Notes: a model not told the origin generated them from the sequence alone. Numbered from the stretch's first letter, positions 8,077-17,440 are shown. The stretch: 64,000 bases of DNA from Labilibacter sediminis (GCF_005877885.1 NZ_VCHY01000015.1:62001-126000); one strand, 5' to 3'. Numbers and translations are program-made.

Positions 8077-10470
8077 TTATGATTTCTTAGTGTTTGAATA
8101 ATAGCGTTGCGAGTAATAACCATACCCGCTTAAATTTGGAGAGATATCATTGAAAATAAAACCAATTGATTTGATATCTTCACTAATAAGGTTATGAATG
8201 GTGTCTCTAAAATGTTCCTTGTTGGTTTTATTAGATCTTACCACATATAAATGGCAGTTACTATGTTCCATTAATACCCGTGAGTCAGCAACAATGCCAA
8301 TCGGTGGCGAATCCACTATAATAATGTCATAGGCCTCCTGTAATTCCTGAAATAGTTTATGGGCATGATTATTCGACATTAATTCAGATGGATTTGGAGG
8401 AATGGCTCCTGAAGGAATAATAGTTAGGTTATCAATATGACCAGAATACTGAATCTCCTCAAAACTGGCCTGTCCAATTAAATAATTCGAAAGACCTTCG
8501 TGATTATGGTGATTAAAAATTTCTGTTAGTCTTGGTTTGCGTAGGTCAAAACCAACTAAAACAGTTTTTTTACCTGATATGGCAAATGCCGAAGCGATGT
8601 TTAGTGCACAAAATGTTTTGCCTTCTCCGGTGTGTGTAGATGTTATGGTGATAACATGTTTTTCACCTTCGGGACACATGTATTTTAATTTTGTGCGTAA
8701 AGCCCTGAACGATTCAGATAGGTTTGATAAAGGTTCTTCCTTGATAACATTATGGTGTGTTCCTTTGTAATTAGGAATGTAGCCGATAATTGGGATTCTG
8801 GATGTAACTGAAGTAATGTCTGACTTATCTCTTACTTTGTTGTTTAAATATTCTTTTAAAACAATAATGGCAATAGGAAAGGCCAGAGCAAGAAGTAAGG
8901 CTTGCTTGTTGTTTTTCTGTTTGTTTGGCGATACAATACTTACGATTGTGGCACTGTCAATAATTTCATTGTCCGGAGCATTAGATGCTTTGGTGATTTG
9001 TGTTTCCGATTGTTTTTGAAGCAGGAAGGTGTAGATGGCATCGTTTAATTTAAAATCTCTTTCAATATCCAGATATCTTCTCTCGGCTTCAGGAAGCAAG
9101 TTCATTTTAGAGCCCACCTCATCAAGTTGAGTGTTTAGTTTATCTTTTTCAATTTCAAAGTTCTTTAAAAGTTTTTCAATGGCGGTAAGCAGATTCATCT
9201 TACCTACTTCAATTTTTGTCGTCAACTCATCTAGATATGGGTTGTTAACAGATGTTTTTGACTTTGATAGGTAGTGCTCGTTGTTAAGTGTCAATAGTTC
9301 AGTTATTAAACCTAAAATAAAACTATTGGCATCATGAGAAAATGCAGGTAGCAAATAATCTTCACTAAGTGGGTCATTAATCAGGTGCTTACTTAATTTC
9401 TTGTAATAACTTTCTTTGAGTTTTAGGAGATTTAGTTCTTTCTCCAGTTCAAAATACTGATTGGTAAGCCTGCTGGTAATTTCTGAAGGCGCACTAAAGA
9501 TATGATTACGCTTAAAATTCATCAGTTTTAATTGTGCTTGTTGCAGGGTATCCGAAACTTGTTTAAGCTGAGAGTCGATAAAATTAATGGTTCTGTTGGC
9601 AATATCATTTTTTCGTTCCAGGCTTTGTTCGAGATATACTTCGGTTAAGGCATTTAAAAAGTTGATGACTTTAGTTGTGTTTGAACCTGTTGAAGAAATA
9701 TATATAATTGAGCTGCCTTCATTGTATGGTGTAACACTTACTTTTCCTCTGTATGTTGAAGTCAACCAGTCATTTGATCTGAAATAAAAATAAAAATCAA
9801 TAGCAGGGGAGATATATCCTTTGTTATTTTTGTTCAGGGTAAACTTGCAAAATGGCGTGCTTATTACCTGTCCCCATTCGATGGTTTGCTCAAATGAAAT
9901 TTCTCCTGAACCACCATGGTTTGTTTCTGTATTATATTTGTGCAGAGTAGCATTAAGGGTTTGAATAGATACACTTACTTTTCCATTTTCCAGTGGATTA
10001 ATGTGTATAGGAGTGTTGAGCAATTGAACATGTGATGAGTCCATTTGAATACTAAACGGGCTTTTATGATACATGTCCTGATCTTTAAAAAAACCATCAC
10101 TATATATGTCAATAGTAAAGTCTAATTTGTCAATGGCTCGTTTTACAATTTTTTTTGATCGTAATATAATGGTTTGATTTTCCAGGCTTTTCATTTCCGG
10201 CGATAAGCCAAAGCCTTCGATTAGCTCGGTTCGGGATATGCGGTTTGATTCTTCGCTTTTTAACAAAACAGTAACCGATCCTTTGTATATGTTTAGTGTA
10301 TAGCGATGGTACAAATACGCAGCTCCAAAAAATAACGGAAATGTAATCAGAAATAAATACCAGTTTGATTTTACCAATTGTATAATTTTTCTAATATCCG
10401 GCATTCCATCCGTTTTTCCACCGGGCTGGTTGGTGTATGATGAATTTGAGAATTGATTATTTGTATCCAC
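8077..10470 (-). CDS. Wzc-like tyrosine autokinase / polysaccharide co-polymerase
   Basis: The 797-residue protein controls chain length and export of a capsule or exopolysaccharide in homologues. An N-terminal Wzz domain begins with a membrane helix at 37-55. Periplasmic coiled-coil segments cover roughly 290-490, and a second helix lies at 523-540. The cytoplasmic BY-kinase domain has Walker A STHTGEGKT (611-619), Walker A' LVGFDLRKPRL (638-648), Walker B IIIVDSPP (716-723) and a C-terminal tyrosine cluster (Y783, Y785, Y786, Y790, Y791). All expected kinase motifs are intact. No Wza export lipoprotein, glycosyltransferase, flippase or Wzb phosphatase is next to it, so it is an orphan that must act on a polysaccharide locus elsewhere. 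Confidence 0.93.
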   Translation of the reverse strand: MDTNNQFSNSSYTNQPGGKTDGMPDIRKIIQLVKSNWYLFLITFPLFFGAAYLYHRYTLNIYKGSVTVLLKSEESNRISRTELIEGFGLSPEMKSLENQTIILRSKKIVKRAIDKLDFTIDIYSDGFFKDQDMYHKSPFSIQMDSSHVQLLNTPIHINPLENGKVSVSIQTLNATLHKYNTETNHGGSGEISFEQTIEWGQVISTPFCKFTLNKNNKGYISPAIDFYFYFRSNDWLTSTYRGKVSVTPYNEGSSIIYISSTGSNTTKVINFLNALTEVYLEQSLERKNDIANRTINFIDSQLKQVSDTLQQAQLKLMNFKRNHIFSAPSEITSRLTNQYFELEKELNLLKLKESYYKKLSKHLINDPLSEDYLLPAFSHDANSFILGLITELLTLNNEHYLSKSKTSVNNPYLDELTTKIEVGKMNLLTAIEKLLKNFEIEKDKLNTQLDEVGSKMNLLPEAERRYLDIERDFKLNDAIYTFLLQKQSETQITKASNAPDNEIIDSATIVSIVSPNKQKNNKQALLLALAFPIAIIVLKEYLNNKVRDKSDITSVTSRIPIIGYIPNYKGTHHNVIKEEPLSNLSESFRALRTKLKYMCPEGEKHVITITSTHTGEGKTFCALNIASAFAISGKKTVLVGFDLRKPRLTEIFNHHNHEGLSNYLIGQASFEEIQYSGHIDNLTIIPSGAIPPNPSELMSNNHAHKLFQELQEAYDIIIVDSPPIGIVADSRVLMEHSNCHLYVVRSNKTNKEHFRDTIHNLISEDIKSIGFIFNDISPNLSGYGYYSQRYYSNTKKS

Positions 10471-10509
10471 GAATTAGTTTTTTGATTAAGGCTATTTAAG
10501 CAGGTAGGT

Positions 10510-11034
10510 CTAGTTATAAAAGCTTTGTACGTCTTTCTTTAATTCATCCAGTGCTTTTTTTATATGGTAAGAGGCACTGTTGGGGTATTGCTCCAGTATG
10601 GTTTTCCCTAAAGCAATGGAAGGATCTGTGGCTTTTACCAGTCCTGCAGAAATATTCACTACTCTGATCATTTCTTCTTTTGCTGTTCTAACCAAATTCC
10701 AGGTTGCCGGAGGTAAATGAACCTGCATAGCCATGTTATGTTCGTATTCTGTTCTAATTGTGCTAAGTAGTTTAGCTTGAAAATCAGCACATGTTAAAGT
10801 GTTGGCTTGCTCTCTGATTACAATAGATTCTGCACTAATGCGCTCCAGAAACAAGGTTAAGCGTTCATATGCTCGCATACGAATCGGAAGAGAATCTTTG
10901 TGTTGGTTCGCTAAAAATTCCTGTTTACGTCGGTTTGTATCATTCTTTAAGAACCATCTTACCAATAACAGGGCAGTTAAAAAAACAATTAAACTGGGAA
11001 TTGTATACTTAATCAGTTCAAGAAAATCTTCCAT
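10510..11034 (-). CDS. conserved membrane-anchored protein of unknown function
   Basis: The 174-residue protein has one N-terminal membrane helix (13-28) followed by a basic, helical cytoplasmic domain with the segment PIRMRAYERLTLFLERIS. I recognise this as a conserved Bacteroidota family of unknown function (possibly DUF7935) but cannot confirm that here. It lies 39 bases upstream of the Wzc-like gene on the same strand and could be co-transcribed with it. No catalytic motif is visible. Confidence 0.65.
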   Translation of the reverse strand: MEDFLELIKYTIPSLIVFLTALLLVRWFLKNDTNRRKQEFLANQHKDSLPIRMRAYERLTLFLERISAESIVIREQANTLTCADFQAKLLSTIRTEYEHNMAMQVHLPPATWNLVRTAKEEMIRVVNISAGLVKATDPSIALGKTILEQYPNSASYHIKKALDELKKDVQSFYN

Positions 11035-11221
11035 AATCTCGAAAAATATTACTTTTGCACATTAATTAAATTATCCCGTGAAAATAGTAGTATTTGAGTT
11101 GATATGCAACCGTGTGCTATTATTGAAGGCATAAGGGCATGGTTATAGTGAAGTCTACAAAGTGATGTAAAAGGTATGACTTTGCAGAAATCATTTAAAG
11201 TTGAATTATAAAACGAATAGA

Positions 11222-12412
11222 ATGTATATTTCAGAAAGATTAGCAAACGTTAATGAATCAGCCACTTTGGCTATGTCTCAGAAAAGCCGCGAGCTTCAGG
11301 CAAAGGGACATGATGTTATAAATTTAAGTATTGGTCAGCCTGACTTTAATACGCCCGACCATATTAAAGAAGCGGCTAAAAAAGCCATTGATGAAAATTT
11401 CTCGAAATATACACCGGTTCCAGGTTTACCTGTTTTAAGAGAAGCAATCTGTACAAAGTTTAAACGTGATAACCAGTTGGATTTTAATCCTTCGCAAATT
11501 GTGGTTTCAAATGGAGCAAAGCAATCCATTGCCAATATTATTTTAAGTTTGGTAGGACCGGGTGATGAGGTGATTATTCCTGCGCCATACTGGGTGAGTT
11601 ATATTGAAATAGTTAATCTTGCACAAGCCGGTAATGTTGTTGTGGAGGCCGGTATTGATCAGGATTTTAAGATTACACCGGAACAGCTTGAGGCTGCTAT
11701 TACACCAAAAACCAAAGTGTTTTTATTTAGTTCTCCGTCAAATCCAACCGGAAGTTTATATACAAGGGATGAATTAAGAGCTTTAGCAGATGTATTTGTT
11801 AAAAATCCGCATGTTGTTATAGTCTCAGATGAAATTTATGAGCTAATTACCTTTGACGGGAAGCATGAAAGTATAGCACAGTTTGAGGAATTAAGAGACA
11901 GGGTAGTGATTGTGAACGGGGTATCTAAAGGTTATGCCATGACAGGTTGGCGTATAGGTTATATTGCTGCTCCGCAATGGATTGCTGATGCTTGTAATAA
12001 ATTACAAGGACAATATACATCTGGAGCTTGCTCAATTTCGCAAATGGCATCGGCCGAAGCTTTAACCGGAACACAGGAACCATCAGAAATGATGAAGGAG
12101 ACTTTTTTGAGGCGAAGAGATTTGGTGGTAAAAATGGCTCGAGAGATTGAAGGAATGAAGGTGAATGTACCACAAGGAGCTTTTTATCTTTTCCCTGAAG
12201 TAGATAGTTATTTTGGAAAGTCGTTTGACGGGTATGATATTAAAGATGCTAACGACTTGGCTATGTATCTCTTGGAAACAGCTTTTGTAGCAACTGTTTC
12301 TGGTGAAGCATTTGGAAGTCCTAAGTGTTTGCGTTTTTCATATGCTACTTCTGATGAGCAATTGGTAGAAGCTCTTAAAAGAATAAAAACAGCTTTAGAT
12401 AAGTTAAAATAG
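11222..12412 (+). CDS. aspC: class I PLP aminotransferase, aspartate aminotransferase type
   Basis: The 396-residue fold-type I aminotransferase transfers an amino group between an amino acid (probably aspartate) and 2-oxoglutarate using PLP. The PLP lysine is K236 in SKGYAMTGWRIGY. N174 lies in SSPSNPTG, D203 and Y206 in VSDEIYEL, and the substrate-carboxylate arginine in LRFSYA near the C-terminus. The N-terminal NLSIGQPDFNTP segment is typical of the thermophilic-type AspAT subgroup (Ib). The ATG at 11222 is preferred over an in-frame TTG at 11201. The gene is divergent from the gene at 10510 and convergent with the HAD gene. Substrate range within the family (aspartate or prephenate) cannot be settled by eye. 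Confidence 0.88.
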   Translation: MYISERLANVNESATLAMSQKSRELQAKGHDVINLSIGQPDFNTPDHIKEAAKKAIDENFSKYTPVPGLPVLREAICTKFKRDNQLDFNPSQIVVSNGAKQSIANIILSLVGPGDEVIIPAPYWVSYIEIVNLAQAGNVVVEAGIDQDFKITPEQLEAAITPKTKVFLFSSPSNPTGSLYTRDELRALADVFVKNPHVVIVSDEIYELITFDGKHESIAQFEELRDRVVIVNGVSKGYAMTGWRIGYIAAPQWIADACNKLQGQYTSGACSISQMASAEALTGTQEPSEMMKETFLRRRDLVVKMAREIEGMKVNVPQGAFYLFPEVDSYFGKSFDGYDIKDANDLAMYLLETAFVATVSGEAFGSPKCLRFSYATSDEQLVEALKRIKTALDKLK

Positions 12413-12417
12413 TAGAT

Positions 12418-12470
12418 TATTAGCACTTGGCTGTTAGCATGGATTTGTAGCTAACAGCCAGGGGCTAATA
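12418..12470. terminator. bidirectional hairpin terminator
   Basis: TATTAGC plus TGGCTGTTAGC pair with GCTAACAGCCA plus GCTAATA, an 18-bp interrupted stem between two convergent genes. T-rich sequence on the right favours termination of the plus-strand transcript. Confidence 0.7.
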
Positions 12471-12471
12471 G

Positions 12472-13284
12472 TTATTTTAGTATAAATCTTTCCACCACTT
12501 CAGCAACGCCGTCATTATTGTTAGAGGCCACAATTTCATCAGCTCTTTCTCTTAATTCGGGCGTCACATTGTCTACCCAAACGCCAAGGCCGGCATATTC
12601 AACCATGGTTAAATCGTTACCAGCGTTTCCAACAGCAATTATTTCTTCCTGCTTAATGTTTAGTTTGGCAGCAAGGCGCTGAATACTGGCGGCTTTATCA
12701 ATTCCTTTTGGCATTACCTCTAAGAAGAAAGGCTTTGAAATAGCTACACTTAAATTGTTTTTGGCACTTTTAAGTTTAGGCTCAAAATCTTTTAAACGCA
12801 CCGGATCATCTAGTAATATACATTTTACCGATGATTGATTCATTTCTGTTTTAAAGCATTCTACTTTGTTAATAGGTAATCCGGTTAGTTTATTCTCAAC
12901 TTCAATAAATTCAGATTCGGTATCACTGATGATTTTATTGTCTTTATAGGTAAGGATGTGCAGTTTATTGTCGATGCAAAAATCATGAAGATCATGAATC
13001 TCTTCTTTACTCAGCATCTGTTCAAAAATGGTGTTGTTGTTTTTTAAATCGGTAATAATAGCTCCATTATACGAAATAATGTAAGAGCTGTACTTGCTTA
13101 GATTTAATTCTTCAGCGTATTGCATCATGGCCTGGGTTGGTCTTCCGGATGCTAATACTACTAAAACGCCCTGTTCCTGAGCTTCCATTAAACGCTGTTT
13201 GTTGCGTGCTGATATTTTGTAATCATCAGTTAACAAAGTATCATCTAAATCAAGTACAAGCATTTTGTATTTCATGGCTGCCAT
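12472..13284 (-). CDS. HAD-superfamily Cof-type phosphatase
   Basis: The 270-residue protein has HAD motif I LDLDDT (nucleophile D12, general acid D14), motif II ASGRP (S46), a lysine in the MPKGIDKAASIQRLA segment, and motif IV GNAGNDLTMVEYAG. The insertion between motifs II and III is the C2B cap of the Cof/YidA (HAD-IIB) subfamily. These enzymes dephosphorylate sugar phosphates and related metabolites in the cytoplasm; the substrate is not predictable. The start may be at M1 or M4; the latter gives the more usual MKYKM start. There is no operon context. Confidence 0.88.
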   Translation of the reverse strand: MAAMKYKMLVLDLDDTLLTDDYKISARNKQRLMEAQEQGVLVVLASGRPTQAMMQYAEELNLSKYSSYIISYNGAIITDLKNNNTIFEQMLSKEEIHDLHDFCIDNKLHILTYKDNKIISDTESEFIEVENKLTGLPINKVECFKTEMNQSSVKCILLDDPVRLKDFEPKLKSAKNNLSVAISKPFFLEVMPKGIDKAASIQRLAAKLNIKQEEIIAVGNAGNDLTMVEYAGLGVWVDNVTPELRERADEIVASNNNDGVAEVVERFILK

Positions 13285-13423
13285 TATTTTAAAATTAAAC
13301 GGTTGTAATAATTTGCTTAAAATTGAGGCGGCAAAAGTATAAAATATTTACTCAATGCTTAGTTTATAGATAGTTATGAATTGTTAAAATATTTTGGAGT
13401 TTTAGCTATTATATAGTAGAGGC

Positions 13424-13451
13424 TTTGGTCAATTTCTTTTTTATAATTTTG
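13424..13451 (+). promoter_or_regulatory. Bacteroidota promoter of the SpoU methyltransferase gene
   Basis: TTTG at 13424-13427, a 16-base spacer and TAATTTTG at 13444-13451 give a -33/-7 arrangement 46 bases before the ATG. Confidence 0.55.
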
Positions 13452-13496
13452 CGCTGTCAAATTATTTAAGACTAGAAGTTTTAATAAAAAGGGAAG

Positions 13497-13967
13497 ATGA
13501 TTGATAATTTAGATCAAGGGTATTTTGGAATAGGTATTCAAAATGGTAAAACACCTGAGAATTTAGGTGTTCTTTGGCGTTCGGCGCAAAATATGGGTGC
13601 AAGTTTTATTTTCACCATCGGGAACCGTTATGCCAAGCAAGCGTGTGATACGCATAAAGCTGTGGGAGCAATGCCTTATTTTCATTATAATACTTTTGAT
13701 GATTTTTATAAACACTTACCCAAAGGCGCCATGGTGGTTGGTGTTGAGTTAGATGAAAAATCTGTTGAACTTGAAACTTTTGAGCATCCGCGTCGATGTG
13801 TGTACCTGTTAGGAGCTGAGGATCACGGATTGTCTAAGCAAGCCATAGATAAATCGCACCATTTGGTTAAATTTGATACCTCTCTTAGTATTAATGTTGC
13901 TGTAGCTGGTAGTATAGTAATGTACGATAGAAGAATGAAAGCCAGGTTAAAGTCAGCGACTAAGTAA
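13497..13967 (+). CDS. SpoU/TrmH-family RNA 2'-O-methyltransferase
   Basis: The 156-residue SPOUT protein methylates a ribose 2'-hydroxyl of tRNA or rRNA with S-adenosylmethionine in homologues. Motif 1 is NLGVLWRSAQNMGA, with the asparagine and arginine used by the family. Motif 2 is YLLGAEDHGLS, and motif 3 SLSINVAVAGSIVMYDR forms the trefoil knot. The length matches single-domain TrmL/TrmH-like enzymes without an RNA-binding extension. Target RNA is not inferable. It appears monocistronic, from its own promoter. Confidence 0.9.
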   Translation: MIDNLDQGYFGIGIQNGKTPENLGVLWRSAQNMGASFIFTIGNRYAKQACDTHKAVGAMPYFHYNTFDDFYKHLPKGAMVVGVELDEKSVELETFEHPRRCVYLLGAEDHGLSKQAIDKSHHLVKFDTSLSINVAVAGSIVMYDRRMKARLKSATK

Positions 13968-14298
13968 TGTTGCTTTTTGAAAAGAAGTAAACATCCAGAA
14001 AATTTATAGTCATCAATAATGTTTTGGTTTAAATTCTGCCTCAATGAGTAAGGCAGGATGGAACATTGATCTCAACCGCTATAATAACATTGCCCTATTA
14101 GGGAGAGCTGTATGAGTTTTTATCGATTGTGTTCATTGGAGACTCTACAGAAATTGTAAATAAATAGTTAACCAAATCATTTTATTGCAAAAGTTTTGCG
14201 TTTGACTTTACAGGTAAACTGCACTGTAATATATAACTTGAAGCATACAACAATGAGCATATTTTAGTAATTGTTATGATTTAGTGAATATGCAACTA

Positions 14299-14329
14299 TT
14301 TGAATATGATGATTAATTGTATATTTTTG
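14299..14329 (+). promoter_or_regulatory. promoter of the GntR-type regulator
   Basis: TTTG (14299-14302), a 19-base spacer and TATTTTTG (14322-14329) form a near-ideal Bacteroidota -33/-7 promoter. Transcription should start near 14336, inside the repeats below. Confidence 0.75.
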
Positions 14330-14332
14330 CAT

Positions 14333-14349
14333 ACTGGTATATACTGGTA
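14333..14349. promoter_or_regulatory. operator-like direct repeat ACTGGTA x2
   Basis: ACTGGTA occurs at 14333-14339 and 14343-14349, one helical turn apart, just after the -7 box. The reverse complement, TACCAGTATATACCAGT, matches 13 of 17 bases of 15482-15498 in front of galT. It is a likely autorepression site. Confidence 0.65.
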
Positions 14350-14364
14350 GGATAAAAATAGCAA

Positions 14365-15369
14365 ATGGTAAAGAAAATCATAAAGATAACATCAGAACAT
14401 TCTCAGGCAAAATATCGTCAGATAATACAATCCGTTATCAATTCAATTGCAGACGGGGTAGTTAAGAAGGGAGATAAAATTCCTTCTATTAACGAAATAG
14501 CAAGTGAATATAACTTATCCAGAGATACAGTTATGTTGGCATTCAATGAGTTAAAGGCCAGGGGTATACTGGGGGCAGTTCCCGGGAAAGGTTATTTTGT
14601 TGAGAGCGATAATATTGGAATAGAAAAAAAGGTATTGTTGTTATTCGACGAGCTAAACTCCTTTAAGGAAGAGCTGTATAATGCTTTTATTGAAAATTTA
14701 CCGGATGATACGCAGGTAGATATTTATTTTCATCACTTTGATATTAATGTATTTACATCATTAATTAAAGAAAGAGTTGGAAAGTATTCTGCATATGTAA
14801 TTATGCCTGCCAACCTTACAGATATACTACCTGTAATTAAGCTATTACCTCAGGACAAAGTTTATGTGATCGACCGTAAGTTAAGTGAACTGGAAGGGTA
14901 TCCGGTTATTTATCAGTCGTTTGACGAAGATATGTATAATGGATTGGCGGCTGGAGCTGATTTAATTGGTAAATACGAAAGACTTATTCTGGCTTATCCT
15001 GGAGGAAAAGAGCCTAAAGGGTTTTTGACTGGTTTTGAGCGTTTTTGCAACGACAATGAGATCAAGTATGTGGTATATGACCAAATTAAAACCAAGCCTA
15101 TTAAAAAAGGAGATGTATTTATATTACCAAATGATCGCATGTTGGTTAACCTGGTGAAGCGCTGTTGGGAAAAAGGATTGGAGATAGGTAAAGATGTAGG
15201 TGTTATTTCCATAAATGATTCTTCACTTAAGGAGGTTGTAGCCAATGGTATTACAACAATTTCTACAGATTTTAAGTTAATGGGTAAAACATTGGCCGAT
15301 TTTGTTGAGAATAAAAAGTTGGGAGAGGTGAAAAATATTTCACGCTTTATTAAAAGAAATTCTCTTTAA
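14365..15369 (+). CDS. GntR-type regulator with periplasmic-binding-protein-like sensor
   Basis: The 334-residue protein has an N-terminal GntR winged helix-turn-helix (residues about 10-85: GDKIPSINEIASEYNLSRDTVMLAFNELKARGILGAVPGKGYFV). It is followed by a LacI-type ligand-binding domain of about 240 residues, the layout of AraR-like and Bacteroides sugar-sensing regulators. The sensor domain would bind a sugar or sugar phosphate and release DNA. It is directly upstream of galT, both promoters carry the same operator-like sequence just after their -7 elements, and so galactose metabolism is the probable regulon. The ligand itself is inferred. Confidence 0.87.
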   Translation: MVKKIIKITSEHSQAKYRQIIQSVINSIADGVVKKGDKIPSINEIASEYNLSRDTVMLAFNELKARGILGAVPGKGYFVESDNIGIEKKVLLLFDELNSFKEELYNAFIENLPDDTQVDIYFHHFDINVFTSLIKERVGKYSAYVIMPANLTDILPVIKLLPQDKVYVIDRKLSELEGYPVIYQSFDEDMYNGLAAGADLIGKYERLILAYPGGKEPKGFLTGFERFCNDNEIKYVVYDQIKTKPIKKGDVFILPNDRMLVNLVKRCWEKGLEIGKDVGVISINDSSLKEVVANGITTISTDFKLMGKTLADFVENKKLGEVKNISRFIKRNSL

Positions 15370-15449
15370 AACATAGGTCCAAAGCAGGCAATCGTCTGTT
15401 GATGATACCATTTGGGAAATAAAAAAAAGTAAAATTCTTGAAGTTAATC

Positions 15450-15479
15450 TTTGGGAAACTAAAAAAAGTTGTAAATTTG
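15450..15479 (+). promoter_or_regulatory. galT promoter
   Basis: TTTG (15450-15453), an 18-base spacer and TAAATTTG (15472-15479). The predicted start leaves a leader of about 150 nt before galT, which includes a five-codon mini-ORF at 15533-15550 (MKWVL). Confidence 0.7.
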
Positions 15480-15481
15480 CC

Positions 15482-15498
15482 TACCAGTACCCACTAGT
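15482..15498. promoter_or_regulatory. operator-like repeat in front of galT
   Basis: TACCAGTACCCACTAGT has two half-sites 10 bp apart and lies 3 bp after the -7 box, the same placement as the inverted copy in the regulator's own promoter. Confidence 0.6.
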
Positions 15499-15639
15499 TT
15501 GGGTTTGGTTGTAAAATTTAAAAAATAAGGTTATGAAATGGGTATTGTAAAAAAGGAAGAATAACCAACCTAACTTTTTATACATACGAAGCATTTCTTA
15601 GTGAGACAAACATTAAAGTAATTACAAAAAGAAAATAAA

Positions 15640-16683
15640 ATGGCGCAATTTAACATGGAGGATCATCCTCATAAAAGATTAAATGTTTTAACAGGGGAGT
15701 GGGTTTTAGTTTCGCCACATAGAGCTAAGCGCCCATGGCAAGGTCAGGTTGAAAAAATTTCAGAAGAAAAAAGACCTGAGTACGATCCTAAGTGTTATTT
15801 ATGTCCTGGTAACGAGCGTATTGGTGGTCATCAAAACCCTAAATACAATGAGCCATATGTATTTGTAAATGATTTTTCTGCACTTCTTAACGATACTCCG
15901 GAGGGTGGGGTTGATGATGGTTTATTTCAGGCCAAAAGTGAAAGCGGAATTTGTAAAGTAATCTGTTTTTCTCCACGTCACGATTTAACAGTTCCTGAAA
16001 TGGAAGTGGCTGAAATTAAAAAGGTGGTTGATTTATGGACTTCAGAATATAAATCAATTGGAGAAAATGATTTTGTAAATTACGTACAAATATTTGAAAA
16101 TAAAGGAAGTGTGATGGGATGTAGTAATCCTCATCCACACGGACAGATATGGTCGAATAGTACTATTCCAAACGAGCCGGCTAAAAAGCAGGTAAAAATG
16201 AAAGAGTACTACGAAAAGAATGGCAAAAGTTTGTTAGGCGATTATTTGGCTGCCGAACTTGAGAAGAAAGAGCGTATTCTTTTCGAAAACGATCACTTTG
16301 TAGGTTTGGTTCCTTATTGGGCTGTATGGCCGTTTGAAGCAATGATTGTGAGCAAGCGTCATGTATCTAACTTATTGGAATTAACCGAGGATGAAAAAGA
16401 AGCATTTGCTGCGGCTTATAAAGAGCTAACCGTAATGTATGATAACCTTTTTGAGGTATCCTTCCCTTATTCGGCTGGTATCCATCAGGCACCTACCGAT
16501 GGCGAAGAGCATCCGGAATGGCATATGCACATGAGTTTTTATCCGCCATTGTTACGTTCAGCAACAGTGAAGAAGTTTATGGTTGGCTATGAAATGTTGG
16601 GAACACCTCAGCGTGACATTACTGCCGAAACTAGTGCACAAAGGCTTCGAGACCTTTCTAAGGTTCATTATAAGCACAGGTAG
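15640..16683 (+). CDS. galT: galactose-1-phosphate uridylyltransferase
   Basis: The 347-residue Leloir-pathway enzyme exchanges UMP between UDP-glucose and galactose-1-phosphate. It has the histidine-triad active site NPHPHGQIW with nucleophile H167, zinc-binding candidates C52 and C55 in CYLCPGN with H114 and H165, and the RAKRPWQGQ segment. Length is normal for the class I enzyme. Neither galK nor galM is next to it; the only linked gene is the GntR-type regulator upstream. Expression probably responds to that regulator through the site at 15482. Confidence 0.96.
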   Translation: MAQFNMEDHPHKRLNVLTGEWVLVSPHRAKRPWQGQVEKISEEKRPEYDPKCYLCPGNERIGGHQNPKYNEPYVFVNDFSALLNDTPEGGVDDGLFQAKSESGICKVICFSPRHDLTVPEMEVAEIKKVVDLWTSEYKSIGENDFVNYVQIFENKGSVMGCSNPHPHGQIWSNSTIPNEPAKKQVKMKEYYEKNGKSLLGDYLAAELEKKERILFENDHFVGLVPYWAVWPFEAMIVSKRHVSNLLELTEDEKEAFAAAYKELTVMYDNLFEVSFPYSAGIHQAPTDGEEHPEWHMHMSFYPPLLRSATVKKFMVGYEMLGTPQRDITAETSAQRLRDLSKVHYKHR

Positions 16684-16700
16684 TTTTTTGGTTTTAGAGT

Positions 16701-16734
16701 AAGAGGTTACTGTGGTAGGTAACCTCTTTTTTTT
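16701..16734 (+). terminator. intrinsic terminator of galT
   Basis: AAGAGGTTAC (16701-16710) pairs with GTAACCTCTT (16719-16728), followed by a T-run. It begins 18 bases after the stop codon. Confidence 0.85.
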
Positions 16735-16759
16735 GTCCTTACCTAAACGCAATTCCAAC

Positions 16760-17440
16760 CTAAGAGAGCTCCAGAGTATTCATCATCTGGTTAAAAGTGC
16801 TGAAAAAAGGAGCCTGAAGTTTTAAGGGGGCATTAGTGATGGGGTGTTTAATATTCAGTTCTGTTGCATGCAAAAGCATGGTCATCATTTCCCATTTTTC
16901 TTTAAAAAGTTTGTTTTGTTTATTACAGCCATGTGGTCTGTCACCAATAATAGGATGCCTTAAGTGTTTTAGGTGCTTACGTATTTGATGCATCCTCCCT
17001 GTTTTCGGATAGGCATTTATTAATGAGTACCGCGAGGTCCTAAATTTTCCAAAAGCTACATCTATTTCCGATCGTTTAATGGTTTTAAAAGCCGTAAAAG
17101 CTTCCTGTTTCTTGCCTTTGTCGTTGATTAAAGGATAATCAAGTTCAATCTCATCGGGGAAATATCCACGTACTATAGCAGTGTATGTTTTTTGGGTTTC
17201 CGGCTTTTCCATGATAGCCTGAATCTTGCTTGCTACTTCTCCACTTAAGCCAAATAGGAGTAGGCCTGATGTTTTTCGGTCTAAGCGATGTACGGGGAAC
17301 ACCTTCTTTTTTATCTGATCCCGAAGAAGTTGCAAGGCAAACTCTTCCGCATCTGCAGCTAAGGAGCTTTTGTGTACCAATAATCCATGTGGTTTATTGA
17401 TAACCACCATATATTCATCTTGATAAATGATTTCTAACAT
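16760..17440 (-). CDS. truC: RluA-family pseudouridine synthase, TruC-like
   Basis: With the start at 17440 the protein has 226 residues and begins MLEIIYQDEYMVVINKPHGLLVH. The reading frame stays open upstream to 17713, but that would overlap the purL start and adds a low-complexity non-family segment. The catalytic motif is HRLDRKTSGLLLF with the essential aspartate; GRMHQIRKHLKHLRHPIIGD is the second conserved block. Length and the missing S4 domain fit TruC, which isomerises U65 in some tRNAs. The RluA family is certain, the exact target less so. Confidence 0.88.
   Translation of the reverse strand: MLEIIYQDEYMVVINKPHGLLVHKSSLAADAEEFALQLLRDQIKKKVFPVHRLDRKTSGLLLFGLSGEVASKIQAIMEKPETQKTYTAIVRGYFPDEIELDYPLINDKGKKQEAFTAFKTIKRSEIDVAFGKFRTSRYSLINAYPKTGRMHQIRKHLKHLRHPIIGDRPHGCNKQNKLFKEKWEMMTMLLHATELNIKHPITNAPLKLQAPFFSTFNQMMNTLELS

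Larger units (their letters stand above)
13968..14364. other. intergenic region upstream of the GntR-type regulator
   Basis: No gene is supported. A CTGCC/GGCAG hairpin near 14037-14056 lacks a T-tract. The right end holds a well-formed promoter and operator-like repeats, listed separately. Confidence 0.5.
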
